Part shown: piece after piece, positions 25,711 to 34,187 of the stretch
Numbering within the stretch: the stretch's first letter is position 1
How the letters are laid out: each line of letters starts with the position of its first letter
Origin: Geobacter argillaceus
Lineage (GTDB): Bacteria; Desulfobacterota; Desulfuromonadia; Geobacterales; DSM-12255
Assembly (NCBI RefSeq): GCF_007830735.1
Contig: NZ_VLLN01000008.1
Span: 102,867-166,866 of the forward strand
DNA length: 64,000 nt
Direction: 5' to 3'
The notes under the pieces: generated by a model
Told to the model about the DNA's origin: nothing
Database searches by the model: none
Seen by the model: the letters and a program-made list of their open reading frames with translations, nothing else
Program-made: the position numbers and the translations under genes

Positions 25711-26844
25711 CTACCCGGCAATCTGACAAACCTTCAGCAACTCCCCGCCGAACGCCGCCGCCTGCCAACCCTTGAGCCCTGCGCCGGCTGCCAGCTCCTC
25801 CAGGGAAGACGGCCCCAGGTCGGCAAGTCCCTCCAATGTCTTGTTGTTCACCAGCACGCCTCCTGCCACGCCCAGTCCCTGTGCCGTCTGCTCGCGCCAG
25901 CACTTCAGGGCCTTGAGACGCTGCTCCTGCGCCCGACTCCGCTCCGGGCGCCGCTCTCTCGGATAGCGCGGTTGTCGTGCCGCCGGCACGTTGACTCCTT
26001 TGGCAATGACCGCTAACAGCTGTTTGCCGTAACGCTCGGCGAGTCGTGGCGACAGGCCGCTGATTCCGGCCAGCTCGGCAGCGGCAGCAGGCTTGCGTTC
26101 AGCCAGTTCCCGAATCGTCTCGGTTCCCAGTATCTTGAACGGCGGTACATCCCGCCGCTCGGCCTCCTGTTCGCGAAAGCGCAGCAGTTCCTCCAGCACC
26201 GCCATCGTTGGCGGGGTCATGCGGGCCGCCCCCTTGAATCGCAGGAACAGCGGCTCATCGCCCCGTTCGGTCATCCGCACTCCGGTCAGCAGCTCGCACT
26301 CTTCCAGCACCCATGCCAACCGTCCCTTGGCCGTCAGTTCCGCCTCCAGCTGCCGACACAGCTCCGGCAACAGGGTGGTATCCTTTGCCGCGTAATCGAT
26401 CATTTCGGGCGGTAACGGGCGTCGGGTCCAGTCTGCCTGCTGATAGCGCTTGTCCAGCTCCACGCCGAACCGCTTGCGTAGCATGGCTGCCAGCCCCACC
26501 TCGGGCTCGCCGAGGAACTGGCAGGCAATCATGGTGTCGAACAGGTTGCTGACCGTCATACCGAAATCACGGTGCAGCATCCGTACGTCATAATCGGCTC
26601 CGTGGAACACCTTGCGGATGGCGGGATCTGCCAGGAGCGGGGCCAGCGCCGAGAGATCAAGGCCGGCCAGAGGGTCGATCACCAGTGTCTCGGTTGGGGT
26701 GGAGACCTGCAGCAGGCAAACCTTTTCCCGATAGTGGTGCATGGAGTCCGCTTCCAGGTCCCAGGCCAGCAGCGGTTCGCCGGACATGCGCGCGGCAGCC
26801 TGCTCCAGGGCGGCGGTGGTGGTGATCATAGTAATTGGTGTCAA
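25711..26844 (-). CDS. rnd: Ribonuclease D-like 3'-5' exonuclease
   Basis: A 377-residue RNase D. The DEDDy exonuclease domain shows LAWDLEADSM, FHGADYDVRML and YAAKDTTLL; one or two HRDC-type helical domains follow (about 205-290 and 300-377). RNase D trims tRNA and other RNA 3' ends. The start is taken as TTG at 26844 because AAGGGA lies six bases before it; the ATG at 26829 has no ribosome site. It is the last gene of the leftward menaquinone unit, about 80 bases after mqnC. Confidence 0.9.
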   Translation of the reverse strand: MTPITMITTTAALEQAAARMSGEPLLAWDLEADSMHHYREKVCLLQVSTPTETLVIDPLAGLDLSALAPLLADPAIRKVFHGADYDVRMLHRDFGMTVSNLFDTMIACQFLGEPEVGLAAMLRKRFGVELDKRYQQADWTRRPLPPEMIDYAAKDTTLLPELCRQLEAELTAKGRLAWVLEECELLTGVRMTERGDEPLFLRFKGAARMTPPTMAVLEELLRFREQEAERRDVPPFKILGTETIRELAERKPAAAAELAGISGLSPRLAERYGKQLLAVIAKGVNVPAARQPRYPRERRPERSRAQEQRLKALKCWREQTAQGLGVAGGVLVNNKTLEGLADLGPSSLEELAAGAGLKGWQAAAFGGELLKVCQIAG

Positions 26845-26922
26845 AATCGTTCCCTTCGGTATACGTTCAGGATGTGAAACGCACGGTTGCGCATACTGTC
26901 TGCTTGCGAGGCATCCAGCGGT

Positions 26923-28011
26923 TCACCCCTGGTCAAATGTTGTTACGATCCGGTAGAGGGTCGTTCGTTGCGCGGCCCGGAAGCCGGCACCGTGGATGAG
27001 GTTCACCATCTCGTCCCCGCTCATCCGGAAGCGGCAGCCGGCGGCGGCCACCACGTTCTCTTCCAGCATGGTCCCCCCGAGATCGTTGGCGCCGAAGAAC
27101 AGGGCCACCTGGGCCATCTTTGCCCCCTGGGTCACCCAGCTCGCCTGGATGTTGGGTATATTGTCCAGTACGATACGGGACAGGGCCAGCACCTTCAGAT
27201 ACTCCACGCCGGTGGCGGTCTGCCCCCCCAACTCCGTGTTGCCCGGCTGAAAGGTCCAGGGGATGAAGGCGGTGAAGCTGCCGCCGTCCGCCTGGAGTTC
27301 CCGTACCCGGAAGATATGCTCCACGACCTCTTCAGGCGTCTCCGTGCTGCCGAACATCATGGTCGCCGTGGTCGGCAGCCCCTGGCGGGCCGCCTCCCGC
27401 ATTACCGCGGCCCATCCTTCCCAGCCGATCTTCCTGGGGGAGATCTCAGCCCTTACCCGGTCCACCAGGATCTCTGCTCCGCCCCCCGGCACGGAGTCCA
27501 GCCCGGCTGCCTTGAGGCGGCTGACGGTTTCCGGCAGGGAGAGCTTCGACACCCGGGCGATCTGGGTGATCTCGGCCGGCGACAGGGAATGGTTCTGCAC
27601 GGCCGGAAAACGGGCCTTGATCTCGCGGAACAACCGCTCGAACCAGTCGATCCCCAGCCCGGGGTGGAGTCCCCCCTGCATCAGGAGCTGGGTCCCCCCT
27701 TGGGCAACCAGCTCCCGGATCTTGGCGAAGATCTCCTCTTCGGCCAGAAGATAGGCGTCCGTGGCCCCCTCGTCCCGATAGAACGCGCAGAATCGGCACT
27801 TGGACTCGCAGATGTTGGTGTAGTTGACGTTCCGGTCCTTCACAAAGGTGACCAGGTTGTCCGGGTGGAGCCGGCAACGGATGCCGTTCGCCAGCTTTCC
27901 AACCTGGATCAGGTCGGCATCGGTCAGGAGGCGGAGGGCATCGGACCGGGTGATGGCCGCGCCCTGTTCGACGTTGCGGATAATGGTTGCGACGGCATTC
28001 ATGATCGTCAC
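26923..28011 (-). CDS. mqnC: Cyclic dehypoxanthine futalosine synthase
   Basis: A 362-residue radical-SAM enzyme with the cluster motif CESKCRFC (Cys68, Cys72, Cys75), a GGLHP loop and SVPGGGAEIL. It closes dehypoxanthine futalosine to its cyclic form in the futalosine route to menaquinone. MqnE and MqnC are homologous; this one is assigned MqnC by its YTNICESKC and MQGGLHP forms and by the presence of a clear MqnE two genes upstream. GTG at 28011 gives a GTGA overlap with the exporter gene; an ATG at 28002 is equally possible. Confidence 0.9.
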   Translation of the reverse strand: MTIMNAVATIIRNVEQGAAITRSDALRLLTDADLIQVGKLANGIRCRLHPDNLVTFVKDRNVNYTNICESKCRFCAFYRDEGATDAYLLAEEEIFAKIRELVAQGGTQLLMQGGLHPGLGIDWFERLFREIKARFPAVQNHSLSPAEITQIARVSKLSLPETVSRLKAAGLDSVPGGGAEILVDRVRAEISPRKIGWEGWAAVMREAARQGLPTTATMMFGSTETPEEVVEHIFRVRELQADGGSFTAFIPWTFQPGNTELGGQTATGVEYLKVLALSRIVLDNIPNIQASWVTQGAKMAQVALFFGANDLGGTMLEENVVAAAGCRFRMSGDEMVNLIHGAGFRAAQRTTLYRIVTTFDQG

Positions 28012-28646
28012 CGCTCCGCCAGGGCCAGCCGGACGCCGAGCAGGGCAAAGATGCCGGCGGCGAGCCAGCCGAACTGCTGGCCGGCCCGTGGCCGCTTTGA
28101 GATCCAGCCGCCGACGCTGCCGGAGAAAAAGCCGATCAGGGAGAATATGACCAGTGCCTGGGCCATGAAGAGGAGCCCGAGCAGCACCATCTGCAGCGGG
28201 ATGCTGCCGGCGTCACGGTTCGCGAACTGGGGGAGGAAGGCAAGAAAGAAGAGCGCCACCTTGGGGTTAAGGACATTCATGACAAAGCCGCGCCGAAAGA
28301 GCGCCGCAACCGAAGGGCCATCAACCGCACCGCTAGCCGGCAGTGCCAGCAGCCCCCCCTCGCGCACTGCCTGCCAGGCCAGATAGAGCAGGTAGGCGGC
28401 GCCGGCGTACTTCACGAGCTGAAAGGCGAGGGCCGAGGAGTAGAAGAGCGCCGAGATCCCGGCCGCGGCGGCCAGGGTATGGACCGTGACGCCGCTGCAC
28501 ATCCCCCAGGCAGTGATGATGGCGGCCCGGCGGCCCCGGCTGAGCCCCTGGGTCACGACAAAGATGTTGTCCGGTCCGGGCGCCACGGTCAGGGCCATGG
28601 AGGCACCGAGAAAGAGAAGGATGGTGGTTATGGTGGTTATGGTCAT
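28008..28646 (-). CDS. LysE/RhtB-family exporter
   Basis: A 212-residue membrane protein of the LysE/RhtB exporter family with six helices: VAPGPDNIFVVTQGLSRG (about residues 21-38) is the family signature, and NVLNPKVALFFLAFLPQF (about 124-141) the second conserved stretch. Family members export amino acids or related small molecules. It lies inside the menaquinone gene string, overlapping mqnC by four bases and 12 bases after mqnE, so it is cotranscribed. The substrate is not known. AAGGAAC precedes the ATG. Confidence 0.88.
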   Translation of the reverse strand: MTITTITTILLFLGASMALTVAPGPDNIFVVTQGLSRGRRAAIITAWGMCSGVTVHTLAAAAGISALFYSSALAFQLVKYAGAAYLLYLAWQAVREGGLLALPASGAVDGPSVAALFRRGFVMNVLNPKVALFFLAFLPQFANRDAGSIPLQMVLLGLLFMAQALVIFSLIGFFSGSVGGWISKRPRAGQQFGWLAAGIFALLGVRLALAER

Positions 28647-28658
28647 AGCGATCGTTCC

Positions 28659-29738
28659 TTAAAATACCCGCAGTTCGTTGTACAGCGTGTCCCGCTCCAC
28701 CGGCACCCGCCCGGCCTTGCGGATCATGGCGATGATGCCGTCCCGGCTCATGGCTTTGGGGGAGTCTGCACCGGCGTCGTGGCCGATCTTCTCCTCCACC
28801 ACGGTGCCGTCCAGATCGTTGACCCCGAAGGCCAGCGACACCTGGGCGATCTTCTCCCCCAGCATCACCCAGTAGGCCTTGATATTGGCGAAGTTATCCA
28901 GGTAGAGCCGGGCCACGGCCAGGGTCTTCAGGTCGTCCACACCGCCGCTGGCAGGGTTTTTCAAGTGCCCCAGCGGGTTGTTTTCGGACTGGAAGGCCAG
29001 GGGGATGAAAACCTGGAATCCGCCGGTCTCGTCCTGCAGTTCCCGCAGCCGCCGCATGTGGTCGACCCGGTCGGCATGGCTCTCCACATGGCCGTAGAGC
29101 ATGGTGGCGTTGGACTTCAGGCCGGCCCGGTGGACCTCGGCCATGACCGCCAGCCAGCGTTCGCCGCTGATCTTCTCGGGACAAAGCTGGTCCCGCACCG
29201 GCTGTGCCAGGATCTCCGCCCCGCCGCCGGGGAGCGAACCGAGTCCGGCCGATTTCAGTGCCGTCAGGGTGTCCGGCACGGAGAGCCTGGCCAGCCCGGC
29301 CAGGAAGTCGATCTCAACGGCCGTGAACGCCTTGATATGCAGGAGCGGCGACACCTCGCGTACCGTGCGGAGCATGTCGAGGTAAAAGTCGAACGGGAGG
29401 TCGGGATGCAGTCCGCCGACGATGTGGATCTCGGTCGCCCCCTGGGCCAGCGCCTCTTCGGCCCGGCGCCGGATTTCGTCCAGGTCGTAGCAGTAGGCCC
29501 CCGGTTCGTCAGCGGTCCGGGAAAACGCGCAGAACTTGCAGCGGTTCACACAGATGTTGGTGTGGTTGATGTGCCGGTTGACGTTGAAAAAGACCCGCCG
29601 GCCGTTCTTCCGCTCGTTGACTAGGGCTGCCAGTTCTCCCACTGCCAGCAGGTCGGCGGATTCGAACAGGAAGAGGGCTTCGTCGTCGCTGAGACGGATG
29701 TTGTTATGTACTTTTTCTGTAATTTGTTCAATGGTCAT
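28659..29738 (-). CDS. mqnE: Aminodeoxyfutalosine synthase
   Basis: A 359-residue radical-SAM enzyme with CVNRCKFC (Cys63, Cys67, Cys70), IVGGLHPDLPF and SLPGGGAEIL. It joins SAM-derived adenosyl to the chorismate-derived enolpyruvyl benzoate, an early step of futalosine menaquinone synthesis. The ATG at 29738 is chosen since AAAAGG lies eight bases before it; the in-frame ATG at 29753 has none. It heads the leftward unit mqnE, exporter, mqnC, rnd. Presence of this route is usual in Geobacter-like and epsilon-type anaerobes. Confidence 0.92.
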   Translation of the reverse strand: MTIEQITEKVHNNIRLSDDEALFLFESADLLAVGELAALVNERKNGRRVFFNVNRHINHTNICVNRCKFCAFSRTADEPGAYCYDLDEIRRRAEEALAQGATEIHIVGGLHPDLPFDFYLDMLRTVREVSPLLHIKAFTAVEIDFLAGLARLSVPDTLTALKSAGLGSLPGGGAEILAQPVRDQLCPEKISGERWLAVMAEVHRAGLKSNATMLYGHVESHADRVDHMRRLRELQDETGGFQVFIPLAFQSENNPLGHLKNPASGGVDDLKTLAVARLYLDNFANIKAYWVMLGEKIAQVSLAFGVNDLDGTVVEEKIGHDAGADSPKAMSRDGIIAMIRKAGRVPVERDTLYNELRVF

Positions 29739-30161
29739 GGAAGACCTTTTCATTTAGTGGAGTATGAGTACTAAAACTTGGAATAAAGCACAGATGTTAC
29801 TGTATGGTCAATAAGTGGTGTTTCAACGTTAAAGAGCGCTATTGTCCCTTATCCGTGCTTTCCCTGGGAGAGCCCCTGTTCAACCAGGCTCACGACCATG
29901 ACGGGTTCAAAGGTATTTTCCGTGCGGACGTCGCTCATACGCGTGGGTTCCTAAATGTCTAAAAATGTCTAAATTGATGTCCAACTATTCCTGTTTAGAC
30001 ATTTTCAAGGCCGTGCCCTCAGAATAGACAACTCCATTAATTTAGCTAGTTACAAAAGGCATCAGGCCTTTCTTCTCTTCTGGGATTTGTCGGGAACATC
30101 CGGAAGTTTGTCTAAAAGTATTTTTTCAAAGGTGGAATTCTCGAACAGAGCGATTTCGGTC
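29739..30161. other. AT-rich stretch with no firm gene
   Basis: About 420 bases between mqnE and the TOPRIM-like gene. It has clearly lower GC than the flanks. A minus-strand frame of 29 codons (29849-29938, starting MSDVRTENTFEP) could be a remnant of a lost gene. A longer minus-strand frame (30062-30289) overlaps the end of the TOPRIM-like gene in another phase and encodes a charged tail ending DKSQKRRKA; it has no good start and may be a frameshifted extension or chance. ATGTCTAAA repeats lie at 29955-30002. Confidence 0.5.
29955..30002. repeat. ATGTCTAAA direct and inverted repeats
   Basis: ATGTCTAAA occurs at 29955-29963 and 29965-29973 (ten-base register, about one helical turn) and its exact complement TTTAGACAT at 29994-30002. 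Such spacing is typical of binding sites for a dimeric regulator, but no good promoter or gene follows directly. Confidence 0.5.
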
Positions 30162-30803
30162 CTAAGCACCTGATACGAGATAGCCACTGTCAGCAAGAGT
30201 TGCCAGCATAGTTTCTTCCATGGCGCAAAAGGCACGTACCGAACGAAGTGGTGAAAAGTCGGCAATTGATTGCGATACCAGGAAAGCACACTTGTGGAGA
30301 TTCAGCTTTTTCAGACGTGTTCCTTTGAGATCGCTTGATTTTCGTATGAGTTCAAACAATCGCTCCTTAGGATCTGGAAGGCTCTCAACTTTGTTTAGAC
30401 GGGGAAGATTCAGAGCCGTCAATCCATTCGGGTTTCCAGCAGCCCTGCGAATTGCCTCCTTGTCGAAGAGCAGCCATGCCTCTTGCATTCTGACCGGAAT
30501 AACGCAGATAACCGGTGGACAATTGAGGCCATGAACTGCCTCGGTGATTTGCCGAAAGCGTACACCAAAAGACTCCTTCTCGGCATCCCGGTGGATGAAG
30601 AGAATATCGCACGGATAGAGATCTAGCGTCGTTGTAATCTTTTCCGGCAATGTTTTTGGTGGTCGAGGGAGCCTGCCAAGATCTGCCCAAGCCGAATCCA
30701 CGGAAGATTCTGGACAATGCTGATGGAATAACCAGTCAAGAATCGGCATCAACATTCTGTCCGAACTTCCGTCGGATAACAATGTGTAGCGGATTGTGCT
30801 CAT
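30162..30803 (-). CDS. TOPRIM-like (DUF4276-related) protein, probable partner of the ATPase
   Basis: A 213-residue protein I do not recognise with certainty. The layout suggests a TOPRIM-like fold: SDGSSDRMLMPILDWL at residues 10-25, then DILFIHRDAEKESF (66-79), an IPVRMQEAWLLFD segment (102-114) like the HEFEALLFSD stretch of DUF4276 proteins. Proteins of this kind pair with SMC-like AAA ATPases in phage-defence modules (the AriA/AriB and AbiL designs are analogous). Its ATG overlaps the ATPase stop by four bases, so the two are made together. It has lower GC and rarer codons than neighbours. Role as effector nuclease is inference. Confidence 0.6.
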   Translation of the reverse strand: MSTIRYTLLSDGSSDRMLMPILDWLFHQHCPESSVDSAWADLGRLPRPPKTLPEKITTTLDLYPCDILFIHRDAEKESFGVRFRQITEAVHGLNCPPVICVIPVRMQEAWLLFDKEAIRRAAGNPNGLTALNLPRLNKVESLPDPKERLFELIRKSSDLKGTRLKKLNLHKCAFLVSQSIADFSPLRSVRAFCAMEETMLATLADSGYLVSGA

Positions 30804-32332
30804 TTCGGTTCCGCCACAAAAACATTCGGCAGATATGGCTGCAGATCCGGACGATCAATAACCCGGCGCTTCAAAGGAATCACCTTGTTTTTCCTACTGG
30901 ACGCTCCATACTCATGATCCGGCTCCTCGGGCGCGACGGGGTTCAGATAGGACAACAGCTTGCCTTTGGAAATAACAGCAATCTCCCCAACCGCCTTCTT
31001 GTGGCGCCAGGTATCCGGAAGTGGACTGAAGCGAACTGCTTTACATCGCTTGCCGGATAAATTTATTTCAACGGACTCAGCCACCAGCAGGCTGTCTTCT
31101 GGTATCTGGGCAACAACCGCCGGAGAATGTGTGTTGATGATGACCTGGCGGAGCGGGTTGTCAGACCCGATTGATTCATCGGTATCCATGGCGATATCCT
31201 GCAGCAGGTTCAACATGGCGGGTATTCGTTCAGGATGAATGCCGTTTTCAGGCTCCTCAAGACAGATCAGGCCGGAAGTTTCAACATCAAGCTCCAGAAC
31301 TGCGAGCGCCAGAAAGCGCAGCGTTCCATCCGAGAGAGAGCGTGCGGAGTGCGGTGTTCCATCACGTCCCGTAACTATGGCGGTCAGAAGTTCTCTCTTC
31401 TCGTCGTAGTCTACCGATATTTCCTTTACGTCGTCGATGAGGTCGGCCAGTCTGTTGGCAACCTGGGCGAACAGAGCTGTTGCGGCACTATCGGCTTCGT
31501 TGTATTTCTGCTCGGAGTGGACTTGTGATTTAGGCAGATGGTAAAGAGTCGCGGCAAGGTGGGAACCATCTGCTCCGAGTTTTGTCGGGGCGGATATTTC
31601 ATCCGACTTGCGCAGTGCCGCCGGTTCCAGTTGCAGCAAGCGCCACGATTGCATTTCACGCTTGGCCATGAGCGCGGTCGGGCTCTCGGCGGCATTCGTG
31701 TTTGACAATACGGTGCGTGGCAGGGTTGTGGCAAGGAACGAGCGCGGCTTGCCACCTCCGCCACCATCCTGATGGAGCTTGATGACCCGCTCTTTCCCAT
31801 CCCCTTCCGTGGAGATGAAATCCCCGCCGCTTCTACGCCCAATCACGGCACTGTTTCTCCAGTTGCTGACCGAATGCGGGAAAAGAAAGTGCTTCGATGC
31901 GTCCCCCTTATTGATATGGGTCAATTCCTCCCGCAACAGTTCCAGACCACCTAGCCTGTGGCCATTATCCGACCGGTAACCAATTGTTATTGCATAACGT
32001 AGTGAGGTTATAGTTGCATGCGCTTCCTGCCCCAGATCATCAGTGCCTTTCAGAGGGACGATCATTTCCACCTCGAAAGACATCTGCCGGTCAAACTCAT
32101 TCCCCACGCGATGAAATAGCGCCCGGATGTCGGACGTTCGCCCCTCCTCATCACGCACCGATTTTGCCGCGTCCAGCAGTGGTTTGTCCGCCAGGGCGCT
32201 CAGGAACATGATGGCATCGAAGAGATTTGACTTGCCAACACCATTTACCCCGGCAATACACGTAAAAGGTCCGAACCGTACATCCACATCGACAAGATTC
32301 TTAAAGCCGGTCACCTTCAATCTGGTCAGCAT
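30800..32332 (-). CDS. SMC-like AAA ATPase (AAA_15/21, RecF/OLD-like)
   Basis: A 510-residue ATPase of the ABC/SMC-like AAA group. It starts LTRLKVTGFKNLVDVDVRFG, Walker A GVNGVGKS is at residues 28-35, the signature ARSLSDGTLRFLAL lies near 330-343, Walker B LICLEEPE at 355-362 and the switch histidine NTHSP near 400. The middle has a long insert. A strong AGGAGA precedes the ATG, 52 bases after ubiX on the same strand. Paired with a TOPRIM-like gene it resembles ATPase-plus-effector anti-phage modules. Lower GC than the neighbours and its place within the menaquinone genes suggest horizontal gain. Confidence 0.85.
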   Translation of the reverse strand: MLTRLKVTGFKNLVDVDVRFGPFTCIAGVNGVGKSNLFDAIMFLSALADKPLLDAAKSVRDEEGRTSDIRALFHRVGNEFDRQMSFEVEMIVPLKGTDDLGQEAHATITSLRYAITIGYRSDNGHRLGGLELLREELTHINKGDASKHFLFPHSVSNWRNSAVIGRRSGGDFISTEGDGKERVIKLHQDGGGGGKPRSFLATTLPRTVLSNTNAAESPTALMAKREMQSWRLLQLEPAALRKSDEISAPTKLGADGSHLAATLYHLPKSQVHSEQKYNEADSAATALFAQVANRLADLIDDVKEISVDYDEKRELLTAIVTGRDGTPHSARSLSDGTLRFLALAVLELDVETSGLICLEEPENGIHPERIPAMLNLLQDIAMDTDESIGSDNPLRQVIINTHSPAVVAQIPEDSLLVAESVEINLSGKRCKAVRFSPLPDTWRHKKAVGEIAVISKGKLLSYLNPVAPEEPDHEYGASSRKNKVIPLKRRVIDRPDLQPYLPNVFVAEPK

Positions 32333-32384
32333 GATTGATGTCTCCTGTGCTTATCTGGTTGTCCAGAACTGGTCAGCGACATGC

Positions 32385-33020
32385 TTATACTCCCCATCGC
32401 TGAAACAGCAGGTGTTCCACCCCCAGCTGATCCAGCACCTTTCCGACCATGAAGTCGACCAGATCGTCCATCGTTTCCGGTTTGCCGTAAAAGCCGGGCA
32501 TGGCCGGCACGATCCTTACCCCGAGGCGGGCGAGCTTCAGCATGTTTTCCAGATGGATGGCGGACAGGGGGGTCTCCCGCGGGACCAGCAGAAGCGGACG
32601 TCCCTCCTTGTGCATGCAGTCGGCAGTCCGCTCCAGGAGGGTGCCGGAGAGGCCGGCGGCTATCCGGGCCAGGCTCCCCATGGAGCAGGGGGCAACGACC
32701 ATGGCATCCGGGGCGCTGGAACCGCTGGCGACCGGGGCAATGAAGTCGTCCTCGGCATAGTAAGAGATGACGGGCTCGAAAACGGTTTCATCCCTGCCCA
32801 TTGAGATCGCAGCGGCAAAGTAATCCCATGCCTTCTCCGTCACCGCTTCCGGCGCCCCTTCCCAGTCAAGGCCGCACTCTTCGCGTAACACCGTGAAGCC
32901 GCAGCGGCTGATCAACAGCGTTACCCGGATGCCGGAGCGGAGCAGTTCTTCGGTGAGCCTGAGGCCGTAGAGTGCGCCGGAGGCGCCGGTGATGGCGAGA
33001 ACGATGTGCCGTGCCGTCAT
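32385..33020 (-). CDS. ubiX: Flavin prenyltransferase UbiX
   Basis: A 211-residue UbiX: AITGASGALYGLRL near the start binds flavin phosphate, VAPCSMGSLARIAAG and RPLLLVPRETPLSAIHLENM are the other conserved blocks. It makes prenylated FMN for UbiD-type decarboxylases, needed for quinone synthesis. It overlaps the polyprenyltransferase gene upstream by four bases. The UbiD partner is not next to it; instead the ATPase pair follows. Confidence 0.94.
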   Translation of the reverse strand: MTARHIVLAITGASGALYGLRLTEELLRSGIRVTLLISRCGFTVLREECGLDWEGAPEAVTEKAWDYFAAAISMGRDETVFEPVISYYAEDDFIAPVASGSSAPDAMVVAPCSMGSLARIAAGLSGTLLERTADCMHKEGRPLLLVPRETPLSAIHLENMLKLARLGVRIVPAMPGFYGKPETMDDLVDFMVGKVLDQLGVEHLLFQRWGV

Positions 33021-33889
33021 GCCACCCCCTTCCCGGTCAGGACATCAACCAGGGTGGCCACAAAGATGATGATGCTGATATAGCCGTTCATGGTGAAGAA
33101 CGCCATATCCAGCCTCGCCAGGTCGCCGTCGCGAAGCAGCCAGTGCTCGTAGCAGAGGAGCCCCGTGGCCGCCACGATCCCGGCCAGGAAAAAGCCCCCC
33201 ACCGGCAGCAGACTGCAGAGTGTTGCCAGCAGAACCACCATGACCAGTGAAAAGAGGCGGGCCGTCCAGAGGGAACCGTTCACCCCGAGCCGTACCGGGA
33301 TCGAGTGCAGCCCCCGTGCCCGGTCGAACTCCAGATCCTGCAGGGCGTAGAGGATGTCGAAACCTGCCACCCAGAAGAGGACCGCCAGTCCGAGCAGCAC
33401 GGCCGGGAGATCGACAGTCCCGCGGATGGCGATCCAGGCGCCCACCGGCGCCGCGCCCAGGCAGAGACCCAGCACCAGGTGGGCGAGGGCGGTGAACCGC
33501 TTGCAGTAGGAGTAGAGGACCAGGAAGAAGAGCGCAACCGGTGCGAGTTTCAGACAGAGCGGATTCAGGCGGGCAGCGGCGTACAGCATGAGCAGGATCG
33601 CGAGGACGATGAACAGCACGACCGTCCCTTTGCCCAGGAGTCCGGCCGGAATGGCCCGGCTCTTTGTCCGCGGATTCTCGCCGTCGATCTCCGCATCGAT
33701 CACCCGGTTGAGCCCCATGGCCGCGGTGCGCGCCCCTACCATGGCCATGACGATCCAGAATATCTGCTGCCACGACGGGAGTCCCTGCGCTGCTAAGAGC
33801 GCCCCGGTCAAGGCGAAGGGGAGGGCGAAGATGGTGTGGGAGAACTTGATCATCTCCAGGAAGACCTCAATGCGGGATACTATGGTCAT
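33017..33889 (-). CDS. mqnP: UbiA-family polyprenyltransferase (probable MqnP)
   Basis: A 290-residue integral membrane prenyltransferase with about eight helices and the two aspartate motifs NRVIDAEIDGENPRTKSR (about residues 65-82) and LQDLEFDRARGLHSIP (about 183-198). In a genome with MqnC and MqnE it most likely attaches the prenyl tail in the futalosine pathway. The ATG at 33889 follows GAAGGT; the longer frame to 33931 has no ribosome site. It is the first gene of a leftward unit with ubiX. Confidence 0.9.
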   Translation of the reverse strand: MTIVSRIEVFLEMIKFSHTIFALPFALTGALLAAQGLPSWQQIFWIVMAMVGARTAAMGLNRVIDAEIDGENPRTKSRAIPAGLLGKGTVVLFIVLAILLMLYAAARLNPLCLKLAPVALFFLVLYSYCKRFTALAHLVLGLCLGAAPVGAWIAIRGTVDLPAVLLGLAVLFWVAGFDILYALQDLEFDRARGLHSIPVRLGVNGSLWTARLFSLVMVVLLATLCSLLPVGGFFLAGIVAATGLLCYEHWLLRDGDLARLDMAFFTMNGYISIIIFVATLVDVLTGKGVA

Positions 33890-34114
33890 AGCTGTACCTT
33901 CGTGACAGTTCATCGGCGCTTCTTCCGGCAAACCGTTATTTTTAACATTTCAAGGCCATGGCAGCAATCCTTTTGACAGCCGGCGGCATGCATGCGCCTA
34001 TTCCTCATAGGTGGAGTGGAGCTTAAGCACACATCTTCTGGTAGCGGTGCATACCCTACCCTATTTCCGCAGCTTTTCGCAACCCTTGCGGGCCTTCGGC
34101 AGCGTTTATTGTGC

Positions 34115-34142
34115 TTGAATTCATGGGGCAATCTGCCATAAT
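34115..34142 (+). promoter_or_regulatory. Sigma-70-like promoter of the PBP1A gene
   Basis: TTGAAT (34115-34120) and CATAAT (34137-34142) with a 16-base spacer, 45 bases before the ATG. The rest of the 298-base divergent gap to mqnP (33890-34187) shows no gene. Confidence 0.5.
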
Positions 34143-34187
34143 AAACCGCTTCGCCACAGAACCCCAGCAGCAGGAGCACCAGACACC

